A stretch of DNA of 33,709 nucleotides, taken from contig JAEUQU010000001.1 of the NCBI GenBank assembly GCA_016789455.1, positions 1 to 33,709 of the forward strand. The letters run 5' to 3'. The DNA is from Candidatus Saccharibacteria bacterium (lineage in GTDB: Bacteria; Patescibacteriota; Saccharimonadia; Saccharimonadales; Saccharimonadaceae). Under the pieces are notes generated by a model that worked only from the letters and a program-made list of their open reading frames with translations, did no database searches and was not told the origin of the DNA. This document shows positions 22,609 through 29,732 of the stretch, in pieces. The translations under genes were made by a program, and so were the position numbers. Position 1 is the stretch's first letter. Each line of letters starts with the position of its first letter.

Positions 22609-22637
22609 AATATAGCACAAGTGCTTTGATTTGTCAA
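22609..22637 (-). promoter_or_regulatory. Consensus sigma-70 promoter of the T-box leader
   Basis: On the minus strand, a perfect TTGACA (22637-22632), a 17-base spacer and TATATT (22614-22609). Transcription would start near 22602 and run through the T-box, leader peptide and GNAT/M14 genes. It lies just beyond the 3' end of the beta-helix gene at 22657. Confidence 0.88.
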
Positions 22638-22656
22638 TCGGTCTCGCTAACAGTGC

Positions 22657-24954
22657 CTACTGTCGAATCAACACTATCCGATCCACCATCGACCCCGCCT
22701 CCCGATACTGCAACGTCATAGTATGCGTCCCGGCAGTCAAAGTAAACTTGGGATTGTTAGTAGCGTCATACACCCAGCTGGTAGATGGCTCCTGCAGGTC
22801 CCACATGGCATACGTCCCGCTATCAAACTTCACATTGAACGAGTCCGCATTGCCGCTGGCCGCCTTGATGTAGCCGGCAATCATGTACGTACCATTGGTG
22901 GGCACCTGGATGTTGTACGTTGCCGTGCCCGACGACTTACCAATCACATACTTACCACCAGAAGCACCCGTCTCCGACTGCTCAACGATGCCGCCACTCT
23001 CAGCACCCGCCTCCGCCTCAAACAGGCTGGTGGCCGTGATGGCACCCGGCGCAGTCGGTGCAGTGGCCGCCGTGTTGGCAGTCAGCGAGAGCGCATCTAC
23101 CTTGGTGCCGTTCTCTTTCTTGTAGAGTGTTAGCGTGTGCTTGCCGGCAGTCAGGCTGACGGTCGGTCCAGTGGCCCAGGTCCAGCTGGTGGTGCCGGCG
23201 GTCAGGTTCCAGTCTTGGCGAGAGGCAGTGTCAAAGGCGTATGAGAACGAGTTACTGGAGCTGGTAGGCGCGATCACGCGGCCCTTCAGCGTGTAGCTGC
23301 CAGCGGTCGTGACGTTGAACGTGTAGGTCACGCGCCCCGTGCCGGAGCCGCTCAGCTGGGCGACATACTTGCCGCCTTGGGCGCTTGGGTCGTTGTGGGC
23401 GGCCATCGGCGAGACCAGCGCGCCGGTCTCGGCCTCAAAGTTGATGTTCTGGGTCGTCGGTGAAGCAGGAGTGGTCACGTTGACTACGTTCGATGCCAGC
23501 GATTCCGTACCGGCCGCGTCCACCGCCTTCACGTAGTAGCTGTACGCAGTGCCGCCGGTCAGCTCGGACGAGGTGTAGGCGCGGTCGGTGACGTTGCCGA
23601 TCTTGGTGTCGTTGCGGTACACGTTGTAGGAGATGGCCGAGACCGCACCGCCTGGCGCCGTCCAGCCCAGCTTGACCTCGGTGGAAGTTGAGGATTGTAC
23701 CGTCAGTCCGCTTGGCGCCTGGATGCCGACCTTGGTGTCAGCACACGCCTTGGCCGGATCGCCAACGTTATTGGCCTCCTGGATAGCCCCGTTGGCCGCA
23801 AAGGTATTGCCGCAGATCTCACCCAGCTGCGCCACCGCCTGCTTGACGCTGATAGCCGCAGCAGCCGAGTTCTTCAGGGCGCTCAGACGGATGGCGTTGC
23901 CGCCTTTGTCATACGTGGAGGAATCCGACCAGAACTTGACGCTGTAGCCCCGGCTGCCGTCGACGACGGTATTCTCAACCCGGTTGTTGTCGCCGCGGAA
24001 CTCAATGTTGCTGCCGTTGTAGTCAATCGGCTCGTCGTTATACATACACTCGCTGTTCTGGATGATGTTGTGGTGCGCGTTCTCTTTGACGTTGAAGCAC
24101 TCTGAACCAAAGGTGCGGATGGTCGTTTCGGTTACCAGGATGCCGTTACTGGTGTCGTTGGCATACATCGGCTGAGTGGTCGACTTGGGGCTGGTGCCCA
24201 CATAGACGCCTTCGGCATTGTGGTACTTGTACTGTGAAGAATCGTCGCCCGCGCCATACATGCCGCACCACTGGATGACCGAGCGGCTGACCGCACTGGC
24301 CATGGCATTGTTGCGGAAGCGGACACATTCGCCGCCGGAGCCTTGCAGGAACATGTCATCGATGCGCGTGCCGACGATATCGCGCGAGTCATTGGCCGCG
24401 CCCACGTACACCAGCTTGCTGTTGACGGCGCGTGACTGCACGCTGTCCTTGAAGCCGCGGATGTTAGCAGGAGTCGTCGGGTATTCACCGCGGGCAATCG
24501 CCTTCTGTCCGTCAACCGTAAAGCCCTTCAGCGTGTAGTAGCTGTGGTTGATATCAATGACGTGGCCGCCGGTGCCGTACACCACCGCCTTGTACCGGCC
24601 GTTGATGTCCTTGCCGGTCTCCGGTCCCTGTAGCGTGATGGGATTGGCACTGGTGCCAGCAACCTTGGTGGTCACCTTGCCGGTATAGACCCCCTCTGCC
24701 AAGTTAATCACCGCGCCGGGCTGAGCCAGATCCATCGCCCGCTGGATAGTCTTGAATGGTGCCGAGGCGCTGGTGCCAGTGTTGGCATCAGATCCGGAGG
24801 GACTGACGTAATACGTCACCGTCGCCGCGTTGGCTGCGAAGTAAATCAGTGCGCCGACCGCCACGACGATACTGACGCCGCATGCGATGACAAGAGAGCG
24901 CAGCCGCGAGTCGCGACGGCGCCTGGAGCTAAGTTTGGTGCCTTTTTTTGGCAT
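22657..24954 (-). CDS. Secreted right-handed beta-helix protein with FnIII and two CBM6-like domains
   Basis: 765 residues: very basic N-terminus (S-R-R-R-R-D-S-R-L-R), membrane or signal helix (about 19-42, ending A-N-A-A), beta-helix (about 46-395) starting Y-Y-V-S-P-S-G and P-F-K-T-I-Q-R-A-M, a fibronectin type III domain (about 408-493, with Y-N-V-Y-R-N and Y-S-Y-Y-V-K-A-V-D-A-A-G), then two CBM6-like modules (about 498-628 and 640-765, each opening F-E-A-E-T/A-G). The helix and first CBM are closely similar to the protein at 14353-16275, but the middle domain is different and the second CBM is extra. AAGG lies eight bases before the ATG. Likely a surface or secreted glycan-binding or glycan-cleaving protein. 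Confidence 0.87.
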   Translation of the reverse strand: MPKKGTKLSSRRRRDSRLRSLVIACGVSIVVAVGALIYFAANAATVTYYVSPSGSDANTGTSASAPFKTIQRAMDLAQPGAVINLAEGVYTGKVTTKVAGTSANPITLQGPETGKDINGRYKAVVYGTGGHVIDINHSYYTLKGFTVDGQKAIARGEYPTTPANIRGFKDSVQSRAVNSKLVYVGAANDSRDIVGTRIDDMFLQGSGGECVRFRNNAMASAVSRSVIQWCGMYGAGDDSSQYKYHNAEGVYVGTSPKSTTQPMYANDTSNGILVTETTIRTFGSECFNVKENAHHNIIQNSECMYNDEPIDYNGSNIEFRGDNNRVENTVVDGSRGYSVKFWSDSSTYDKGGNAIRLSALKNSAAAAISVKQAVAQLGEICGNTFAANGAIQEANNVGDPAKACADTKVGIQAPSGLTVQSSTSTEVKLGWTAPGGAVSAISYNVYRNDTKIGNVTDRAYTSSELTGGTAYSYYVKAVDAAGTESLASNVVNVTTPASPTTQNINFEAETGALVSPMAAHNDPSAQGGKYVAQLSGSGTGRVTYTFNVTTAGSYTLKGRVIAPTSSSNSFSYAFDTASRQDWNLTAGTTSWTWATGPTVSLTAGKHTLTLYKKENGTKVDALSLTANTAATAPTAPGAITATSLFEAEAGAESGGIVEQSETGASGGKYVIGKSSGTATYNIQVPTNGTYMIAGYIKAASGNADSFNVKFDSGTYAMWDLQEPSTSWVYDATNNPKFTLTAGTHTMTLQYREAGSMVDRIVLIRQ

Positions 24955-24992
24955 AGAATGTACCTTTTTGTTTTTATGGCTTGTTGGCTATT

Positions 24993-25020
24993 ACTATACC
25001 GCATACGTGCGGTAACGCAA
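24993..25020 (-). promoter_or_regulatory. Promoter with a dyad operator in the spacer
   Basis: On the minus strand, TTGCGT (25020-25015), a 16-base spacer and TATAGT (24998-24993), about 40 bases before the beta-helix gene start at 24954. The inverted repeat TACCGCA-TACG-TGCGGTA (24997-25014) fills the spacer and touches the -10 box. A protein bound there would block the promoter, so this is a candidate operator; the regulator is unknown. It may also affect the divergent gene at 25063. Confidence 0.55.
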
Positions 25021-25062
25021 GTGAACATAGCAAAAAAGACTGCATGGCGGTACTATGGGGGC

Positions 25063-25659
25063 ATGGAAACCCCCGCCGCCGCGGCGCCACAAACCAACAC
25101 CGAACCAACCACGACACCGGCACCCATGCCAGCCGCCACTCATGCCGGTCCTACGCCCCAGCCCGGCCAGCCCAACTACCTGGCCGCCTTTCTGCTGACC
25201 CTGTTCCTAGGCTTCGTGGGCACCAACCGTCTCTATACCCGGCATTACGCCACCGGCTGGCTGCGCTGCCTGCTTTTCACCTTCGTCTTCATCGCACCCG
25301 TCTTCTTTCTGGTGGACATGACGCTTGGCACCGTCGCCCTGGTGGCCGGCGTAGCCGCCAACGCCGCGGCCGTCCTCTGGTGGTACATCGACCTCTGGAT
25401 CTACTTCGGCGGCACCGTCCGCGACCGCAAGACCGGCCAGCAGCTCCACCGCGACAGCCCGCGCGATTATGCGTACGCCAAGAACATGATGGTCTCGATG
25501 CACGCCGCGGTCATCCTGCTGGTGCTGGCGGTCGTCGTCGGCATCGGGCTGGCGGTAACGTATGTGCAGCAGTTGCCGATGCTGCAAGGACTGGGCGATC
25601 CAGGCGGTGGGTCTTCGGCGATTGACAGCCTGCTTAAGCTCTATACCGGCGGCTTATAA
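25063..25659 (+). CDS. TM2-domain membrane protein
   Basis: 198 residues from the ATG at 25063; the frame opens at 24958, but its first 35 residues cover the divergent promoter region and do not fit the family. The N-terminus is Pro/Thr/Ala-rich (1-38). Then comes a TM2-type domain: L-A-A-F-L-L-T-L-F-L-G-F-V-G-T-N-R-L-Y, followed by a second helix region and W-W-Y-I-D-L-W-I-Y-F-G-G, the usual sequence of this family. A third or fourth helix lies near 155-175, with a Gly/Ser-rich end. TM2 proteins are small membrane proteins of unclear function, sometimes sensors or stress-linked. The binding site is weak (G run just before the ATG). Confidence 0.82.
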   Translation: METPAAAAPQTNTEPTTTPAPMPAATHAGPTPQPGQPNYLAAFLLTLFLGFVGTNRLYTRHYATGWLRCLLFTFVFIAPVFFLVDMTLGTVALVAGVAANAAAVLWWYIDLWIYFGGTVRDRKTGQQLHRDSPRDYAYAKNMMVSMHAAVILLVLAVVVGIGLAVTYVQQLPMLQGLGDPGGGSSAIDSLLKLYTGGL

Positions 25660-25713
25660 AACAAACACCCCGCCGATCCAAGCGACGGGGTATCTGCTTG
25701 GATCAGGCGGGGT
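25658..25713 (-). terminator. Terminator with two overlapping hairpins
   Basis: Just after the stop of the minus gene at 25717. A near-perfect 17-bp stem joins 25696-25713 with 25667-25683 (inner arms GATCCAAGC / GCTTGGATC, outer arms ACCCCGCC / GGCGGGGT, one bulged base). A shorter stem (25691-25683 with 25675-25667, one G-U pair in the minus RNA) uses the same 3' arm. Both end in GTTTGTTTT on the minus strand (25666-25658), so the direction is minus. Confidence 0.75.
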
Positions 25714-25716
25714 TTA

Positions 25717-26268
25717 TCACCCCTCAGGTTCACTGCCGTGGCGGCTCAGCTCCTGCAGGAACGTCCATGTCACCAGTCCGGCGGGCGCCATGACGTCGCG
25801 CGGCATCCGCGCACCCTGCTCTCGCCAGTACTCCGGGTTGAGCCGGTAGGCGATGTGGCGGGCGAACTGCTGCAGCCCCCTGCGGCGGGGCCGCCGGAGC
25901 GCCAGCAGCTCCACGAAGGAGGCGTAGTCGTCGCGCAGACCGCGCAGCACCTGCACCTCCGCCAGCGGAATCTCCACGGTGGCGGTCGGCTGCTCGGCGC
26001 GGCCGGTGTGGTAGGCCAGAGACCGCTCCGCCAACCGCTCGATGACGCCGACCGCCCAGGTGAAGTTGGTCACCCGGCGCTGCAGCACCGCGAGGTGCAG
26101 GCGGCAGGCATCAATCACCTGGTTGACGTGGTCGTCATCATCGAAGTCCGGCGAGGTGAAGCTTTCCACCAGACCGCCGCCCCTCAGCTCCAGGCACAAC
26201 AGGCGCAGGGCGTGCGCCGCATCAGTCCGTTCTTGGTCGGCGAACGGCTCGTTGATGGTCAAGGTCAC
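25717..26268 (-). CDS. Soluble helical protein of unknown function
   Basis: 183 residues from the GTG at 26268, which has AAGGAG nine bases upstream; a GTG at 26304 would add 12 residues but lies too near the transcription start and has no well-spaced site. Mostly helical and Arg/Leu/Glu-rich, with an acidic run S-P-D-F-D-D-D-D-H-V near residue 42 and a basic run L-R-R-P-R-R-R-G near residue 127. No signal or membrane segment and no recognised family. It has a near-consensus promoter and its own terminator: a solo unit like the gene at 13317. Confidence 0.68.
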   Translation of the reverse strand: MTLTINEPFADQERTDAAHALRLLCLELRGGGLVESFTSPDFDDDDHVNQVIDACRLHLAVLQRRVTNFTWAVGVIERLAERSLAYHTGRAEQPTATVEIPLAEVQVLRGLRDDYASFVELLALRRPRRRGLQQFARHIAYRLNPEYWREQGARMPRDVMAPAGLVTWTFLQELSRHGSEPEG

Positions 26269-26325
26269 TCCTGTCAGCTCCTTATTCAGGGTGCCAAACG
26301 GCACATGTGCGGGGTGTACCTTTTA

Positions 26326-26354
26326 ATTATAGCATATTTTTAATAAAAAATCAA
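26326..26354 (-). promoter_or_regulatory. Near-consensus sigma-70 promoter
   Basis: On the minus strand, TTGATT (26354-26349), a 17-base AT-rich spacer and a perfect TATAAT (26331-26326). Transcription would begin near 26319, about 50 bases before the GTG at 26268. Confidence 0.8.
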
Positions 26355-26364
26355 TTAAGACGGC

Positions 26365-28128
26365 TTACTGCACGATGATCTGCTTGCCCGAATGCGGCAA
26401 TTTCATCGCATACGGCTCGCCTTTGGTAATGGCTCTGTGCAGCTGCGCCGGCACCGGCCCGTGGTCGGCCGCCTTGGTGATTGCCTTGCGCGCCTCTTCC
26501 CTGTTGCCGTTGACGCTCTCCTGGATGGCCAGGTAAATCCACAGTTTGTAGCTCTGCGGATACTCCTTTAGCGCCCGGCGCAGATACGCCACATTCTCCT
26601 GCGGCTCACCGTACGAAACGGCCAGTATGCCCAGATTTTCGTAGATGATGTTCAGGCTGCCGTATTCCAGTGCCTTCTCGTATGCCCGCTTGGCACCAGG
26701 ATAATCATTCTGCATCTGCAGGGCCACGCCCAGGTTGGTGTAATTGGTAGCGGTGGGATGCAGGTTGATCGAACGTTGGGCATACTCCTGCGCGGCCGCG
26801 TATTCCTTCTTGCCTATCAGCGCCTGGGCGACGTTGTTCATGGCAAAGTAATGGTCCGGCACTACGGCGATGTCGTGCATGCCCAGCGTGTACTGGCTCT
26901 GGTAATCGAGGCCGCGGATGGCCGTGCGGACACCCAGAATGGCAATCAGCACGGCAAAACCTCCCACCACATAACGCGGGTCGATCTTCAGCCGCAATAG
27001 TGCCGACGCCACGCCCAGCATCCCCAGCACCCCAGCCGACGAGAAGTAGAACCAGGTCTCGCAGGCCGTCATATCTAGCGGGACAAAGTGCAGATGCAGT
27101 ACCAGCCCCACGCCCGCCCAAGCAGCAAAGAACAGGTACGCCTTGAACTGCTTCGTCGGCAGCCCGGCGCGCACCGCTACGCCCAGCCGCACCAGCAGCG
27201 CGATCAGTGCCAGCCAGGCCAGTAGCGGCAATAGCACCTCCCGCACCCCGAACGAGGTATGCACCCAGTAATAGCCCGTCGCCAGCTCCGCTGGGAACAA
27301 AAATTTGGTCAGATAGAACTGGAGAATGGACGGCATGGTCAGCAGCCTGCCCGCCAGGTCGAGCTGGCTGATGGGTGCGGCGTTGGTGTTCTCGCCCAGC
27401 AGCCCCACGGCGTTGATGCGCAGGTATAGATAGAGTGCCACCGGCACCACCAGCATGGCCGCGAACTGCAGCAATCGCCGGCGCTTATCAAACAGCAACA
27501 AGTACAGCAGCGCCACCAGCACAAACAATACCGCCGTCTCCTTGGAGAATAGCGAGAACAGCAACAAGCCGGCCGCCACCACCAACCCCTTCCAGCCGCT
27601 GCTGCGCGAGAGCACCAACAGTGCCAACATGCCGGAGAGAAAGAACAGCGGCTCCTGCATGGAAGGAATCGCAAAGGCCGCCTGCGAGTTGATGGGATGC
27701 ACCAAAAAGATCAGGGCCAGGCCCAGCGCCAGCGCCGGCCGCATAAACTGTTTGAGGAACAGATGCAGCACAAAGGCCGCCCCGGCTATCAACAGCAGCT
27801 GCACAAGATGGTACGCCACGGGTGCCGCCTCCGCCAGTTCGTAAATCAGCGCGAAGGTAGTAGTCATCATCGGCCGGTAAAACGACCCCACCAGATGCTG
27901 CCCGTTAAAGAACGTGCTCGACTTGAAGTAGTAAGGCAAGTTTTGCAACGAATGCACCGGCAGGTTATCGACGATCTGGAACGTGTCGTCGCCCTGGAAC
28001 CCGCCACCCAGGCCCGTAAAGAACACCACCAGCGCCACGCTGCCGATGATGGCCGCCACAAAACGGTCTTCCAGGGTATCGAGCCAGCGCAGCCAAGGAT
28101 GCGAGGCCTGAGTGCGTCGCTTTTTCAT
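26365..28128 (-). CDS. TMTC-like GT-C glycosyltransferase with C-terminal TPR repeats
   Basis: 587 residues. Ten or more membrane helices span about 25-405. The first outer loop has the acidic G-D-D-T-F-Q-I pair expected of GT-C enzymes. The loop F-L-V-H-P-I-N-S-Q-A-A-F-A-I and F-S-K-E-T-A-V match motifs of the TMTC/DUF1736 group of O-mannosyltransferase-like proteins. From about residue 420 to 560 there are TPR units (for example N-V-A-Q-A-L-I-G-K-K-E-Y-A-A-A-Q-E-Y-A and N-L-G-V-A-L-Q). The inferred role is transfer of a sugar from a lipid-phosphate donor to exported proteins, which may include the pilins and surface proteins of this region; the sugar is unknown. Only a weak binding site is seen. 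It starts 13 bases after the PAS gene. Confidence 0.82.
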   Translation of the reverse strand: MKKRRTQASHPWLRWLDTLEDRFVAAIIGSVALVVFFTGLGGGFQGDDTFQIVDNLPVHSLQNLPYYFKSSTFFNGQHLVGSFYRPMMTTTFALIYELAEAAPVAYHLVQLLLIAGAAFVLHLFLKQFMRPALALGLALIFLVHPINSQAAFAIPSMQEPLFFLSGMLALLVLSRSSGWKGLVVAAGLLLFSLFSKETAVLFVLVALLYLLLFDKRRRLLQFAAMLVVPVALYLYLRINAVGLLGENTNAAPISQLDLAGRLLTMPSILQFYLTKFLFPAELATGYYWVHTSFGVREVLLPLLAWLALIALLVRLGVAVRAGLPTKQFKAYLFFAAWAGVGLVLHLHFVPLDMTACETWFYFSSAGVLGMLGVASALLRLKIDPRYVVGGFAVLIAILGVRTAIRGLDYQSQYTLGMHDIAVVPDHYFAMNNVAQALIGKKEYAAAQEYAQRSINLHPTATNYTNLGVALQMQNDYPGAKRAYEKALEYGSLNIIYENLGILAVSYGEPQENVAYLRRALKEYPQSYKLWIYLAIQESVNGNREEARKAITKAADHGPVPAQLHRAITKGEPYAMKLPHSGKQIIVQ

Positions 28129-28141
28129 ACCAGATGATGGC

Positions 28142-28576
28142 CTAGGCCAGACTCGCCTTCAGCTCGGTTAGTTCCTGGCGGAGGAAGACAAGCTCATCCT
28201 CCATGTCGCGGTACTTCGTCATATCGCGTGAGGTCACCAGCAGCCACTGCACCTGGCCAAAGTCGTTGAGCAGTGGCGCGATGGTCACTTCCCAGTACTT
28301 CATGGTGCCTTTGTACGTGGGGCAATAGCCTTCAAAGCCGGCAATCGTGCCCTTGGTGGCCGTGGCCAGTGCTTCGACCGCCTTCTGATGCATGTTGCCC
28401 TCCCAGAATGAGAGCCAATCCTTACCAATGACCTCCTTGGGGTCATCAATTTCCATGACCTTCAGGCCGGCGGGGTTGAATGACAGCAACGCGCCATCAG
28501 TACCCAGCACCTTCACACAGTCTGTGGAGGAGTCATAAAAACAGCTGATGATCTTATCAGTCGGGAGGTTTGACAT
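28142..28576 (-). CDS. Stand-alone PAS-domain protein
   Basis: 144 residues from the ATG at 28576 (the frame reaches 28606, but a TATACT -10-like box at 28586-28591 lies between). A single PAS fold covers about 8-125: an N-terminal F-Y-D-S-S-T-D-C-V-K-V-L, F-N-P-A-G-L-K-V-M-E, then I-G-K-D-W-L-S-F-W and, at the end, W-L-L-V-T-S-R-D-M-T. A short coiled coil (M-E-D-E-L-V-F-L-R-Q-E-L) follows but no output domain. It probably senses a ligand or redox state and signals by protein contact. The box-to-ATG distance of nine bases and the lack of a Shine-Dalgarno site suggest a leaderless message. Probably co-transcribed with the glycosyltransferase. Confidence 0.82.
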   Translation of the reverse strand: MSNLPTDKIISCFYDSSTDCVKVLGTDGALLSFNPAGLKVMEIDDPKEVIGKDWLSFWEGNMHQKAVEALATATKGTIAGFEGYCPTYKGTMKYWEVTIAPLLNDFGQVQWLLVTSRDMTKYRDMEDELVFLRQELTELKASLA

Positions 28577-28611
28577 ATGTCTTACAGTATAGTCTGTGGC
28601 TGGCAAAATCG

Positions 28612-29010
28612 CTAATTATTGGCGTAGTCTAGTAGCCCGGCAGCAACATCGGCAAGCGTATCGTACTCGATGACTTTAACGGCAATGCCATCATACAGCC
28701 CCTTATACGGCACACCCCGCTTCGCCACCACAAAGATAGGCAGGCGCAAGCCATACGCGATACCCGCCTCCACCACCCTGCCACCGCTCGGCGCGTCGGA
28801 AACGTCTATCAGCAGCCCTTGGCACTGCTCAATTTCGTGACGTGCGCTTTCCCACAGCTCCTTAGGGTCGTCGAATGTTTTTTGGTAATTTTCGATATCG
28901 CGGACAAAGCAGAAGTCTTCCATGCCGGCAGCTTTGACGGCTGCACATAACGCCTCTATCTCGGGCTTATTCTCAGTTCCTTTAAACCGTGCTGTAATGT
29001 AGATTTTCAT
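28612..29010 (-). CDS. Nucleoside 2-deoxyribosyltransferase-like protein
   Basis: 132 residues, with the fold and motifs of the nucleoside 2-deoxyribosyltransferase family: M-K-I-Y-I-T-A-R-F-K-G at the start, L-L-I-D-V-S-D in the middle, and S-G-G-R-V-V-E-A-G-I-A-Y-G with the likely nucleophilic Glu near residue 82. These enzymes swap bases between deoxynucleosides or hydrolyse nucleotides (DNPH1-like), which would suit a bacterium that salvages nucleosides. Cytoplasmic. The gene follows the 29020-29676 gene by nine bases, so co-transcription is likely. Confidence 0.78.
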   Translation of the reverse strand: MKIYITARFKGTENKPEIEALCAAVKAAGMEDFCFVRDIENYQKTFDDPKELWESARHEIEQCQGLLIDVSDAPSGGRVVEAGIAYGLRLPIFVVAKRGVPYKGLYDGIAVKVIEYDTLADVAAGLLDYANN

Positions 29011-29019
29011 CCGTCTATC

Positions 29020-29676
29020 TTACCACTCGTACTTAGTGATAAGCCCGCCCGCCGTCTTGGTACACTCAAACGAAATTTCCATGACGAACTTATTCACTTT
29101 CGGCTCTTTGCGGTTAAGGTTATACCAGACCTGGCAGGTATCCTGGTCGATGCCGCGGATAGAGAAAGTGGCACCGCCGCCGTTGTCACGCCCGGCAGAC
29201 CTATCGTCAGCAATGTGGCCGATATCCTTGATCTGCACCGGGTATACGCCCTCCACGACCTTGAAGTTCTCCAGCGGCCGGTGACGTGCCAGGAAGTTCT
29301 GCGACGTATCGATTGCCCGGTTCGCCTCCTTGACCGTAGTGACCGGCACGGTAATGACGGCACCCGCGCTACACAGGGTGGTATAGCTCATGATGTTCTT
29401 GTTGCAGGCCTTAGAAAACTTGGCCGTCGTCTTGAGCTTGCGGGCCACGCCGGATGCCACCTCGGTCACGGCGGACTTCATGTTCTTGAAGCCGCGCAGA
29501 TTCTGCTCGCGGATGCCGGCGTTGATTGCCTGGAACACCACGAGGCCGATGAAGGCCATCGCCACGAACACGATACTAAGAATAATCACCATGCGCCGGT
29601 GGTGGGCAGCTTCCGCCGCCTCGGCCTTGGAACGGTTTTTGTGTTGAGCTGGGGGTGAGACAGCTTTTTTGACCAT
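29020..29676 (-). CDS. Membrane-anchored extracytoplasmic protein, paralogue family B, copy 1
   Basis: 218 residues: a long basic, Ala/Glu-rich cytoplasmic start (1-28), one helix (about 29-50), then an outer domain with four cysteines (K-A-C-N, T-L-C-S, T-C-Q-V, F-E-C-T). A block of the form V-K-E-A-N-R-A-I-D-T-S-Q and the end F-E-C-T-K-T-A-G-G resemble the protein at 29733-30371. No known family. The ATG is almost at the likely transcription start (no binding site is seen). The first twelve codons and about 17 bases upstream occur again at 33619-33670 as a perfect 52-bp repeat. Confidence 0.75.
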   Translation of the reverse strand: MVKKAVSPPAQHKNRSKAEAAEAAHHRRMVIILSIVFVAMAFIGLVVFQAINAGIREQNLRGFKNMKSAVTEVASGVARKLKTTAKFSKACNKNIMSYTTLCSAGAVITVPVTTVKEANRAIDTSQNFLARHRPLENFKVVEGVYPVQIKDIGHIADDRSAGRDNGGGATFSIRGIDQDTCQVWYNLNRKEPKVNKFVMEISFECTKTAGGLITKYEW

Positions 29677-29693
29677 AGTTATAGACTACCACA
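29642..29693. repeat. 52-bp direct repeat, copy 1
   Basis: Identical over 52 bases to 33619-33670. It covers the start region and first codons of the gene at 29020-29676. The two copies flank a 3.9-kb block of lower GC. Beyond the identity the match resumes (TTACT) after a six-base indel. Confidence 0.95.
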
Positions 29694-29732
29694 AGCACAT
29701 TACTGTTTGACGCCCTGCAAGGTTTTTATCGA

